DNA from: Campylobacterales bacterium
GTDB lineage: Bacteria > Campylobacterota > Campylobacteria > Campylobacterales > JALSKU01
NCBI GenBank assembly: GCA_027023175.1
Contig: JALVWW010000009.1
Coordinates: forward strand, 1 to 5,311
Reading direction: 5' to 3'
DNA length: 5,311 nucleotides
Under the pieces are notes generated by a model. That model was not told where the DNA came from, did not search any database, and worked only from the letters and a program-made list of their open reading frames with translations. How positions within the stretch are numbered: the stretch's first letter is position 1; every line of letters starts with the position of its first letter. The translations under genes and the position numbers were made by a program. This document shows, piece by piece, positions 5,008 through 5,311 of this stretch.

Positions 5008-5311
5008 TGCAAGCGGAAATGATTTTGTTTTGTTTCATACATTTTTGGAAAAGGATAGAAGCGAGCTTGCCAAAAAACTTTGCCACAGGCAGTTTGGTAT
5101 AGGAGCGGATGGGCTGGTCGTATTGCTTCCGGGCAATTCAAATGAATATGACTTTAAATGGCAGTTTTATAACAGTGACGGCAGTGTTGCCTCGATGTGC
5201 GGAAATGCCAGCAGGGCTGTAGCACATTATGCATATATAAACGGACTTTGCAAGCAAAAAATGAGATTTTTAACAGGTGCGGGCATCATAGAGGCTGAAG
5301 TAGAAAAAGAT
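4988..5311 (+). CDS. dapF: Diaminopimelate epimerase, N-terminal part (runs off right edge)
   Basis: DapF interconverts LL- and meso-diaminopimelate, feeding lysine and peptidoglycan synthesis, in the cytoplasm. The window holds 108 codons, exactly in frame to the edge, about 40% of a usual 250-280-residue protein. The translation starts MQFSKYSASGNDFVLFHTF, then shows CHRQFGIGADGLVVL (32-46) and FYNSDGSVASMCGNASRA (60-77). Cys71 is the first catalytic cysteine; the second lies beyond the edge. The motif reads CGNAS where CGNG(A/S) is usual, a Gly-to-Ala change next to the substrate-binding Asn. The start ATG 4988 lies inside coaE (20-bp overlap), with only a weak purine-rich stretch upstream, so translation is probably coupled to coaE. 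Identification is secure despite truncation by the window. Confidence 0.94.
   Translation, partial: MQFSKYSASGNDFVLFHTFLEKDRSELAKKLCHRQFGIGADGLVVLLPGNSNEYDFKWQFYNSDGSVASMCGNASRAVAHYAYINGLCKQKMRFLTGAGIIEAEVEKD

Overview
This window looks like chromosomal DNA from a Campylobacterota (Epsilonproteobacteria) genome, probably a Sulfurimonas-like sulfur/hydrogen oxidiser. That placement is inferred from protein style (DapF, NrdB, citrate synthase and Pcm all read like that phylum), the AT-rich and lysine-rich coding sequence, tight gene packing, and promoters with an extended -10 box but little -35. No database search was possible.

Layout, left to right. (1) 1-440, minus: the 5' third of gltA (citrate synthase), running off the left edge. 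(2) 441-757: the only large non-coding gap. It is almost filled by a 272-bp inverted-repeat (foldback, MITE-like) element at 465-736, richer in G+C than its surroundings. Inside it on the plus strand is a 56-codon ORF with a perfect Shine-Dalgarno. (3) 758-4375, minus: a compact five-gene run, read right to left: a small DUF2892-like membrane protein, purM, nrdB, a nitrilase-superfamily hydrolase, and pcm. Spacings are 9 bp, 9 bp, a 14-bp overlap and a 4-bp ATGA overlap, so this is very likely one operon. (4) 4376-4434: a 59-bp divergent promoter region. (5) 4435-5311, plus: coaE and then dapF, overlapping by 20 bp; dapF runs off the right edge.

The genes are mostly housekeeping: purine synthesis (purM), deoxyribonucleotide supply (nrdB), protein repair (pcm), CoA synthesis (coaE), lysine/peptidoglycan precursor synthesis (dapF) and the TCA-cycle entry enzyme (gltA). 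They do not form one pathway. The hydrolase-pcm pair is translationally coupled and may be a small damage-repair module, but that is inference.

The most noteworthy part is the foldback element. It lies between the gltA ribosome binding site and the best promoter for gltA, a perfect extended -10 box (TGATATAAT) at 747-755 on the minus strand. If that promoter is used, gltA mRNA carries a roughly 300-nt leader made almost wholly of one long imperfect hairpin. I see no CRISPR array, tRNA, rRNA, transposase gene or phage gene in the window.
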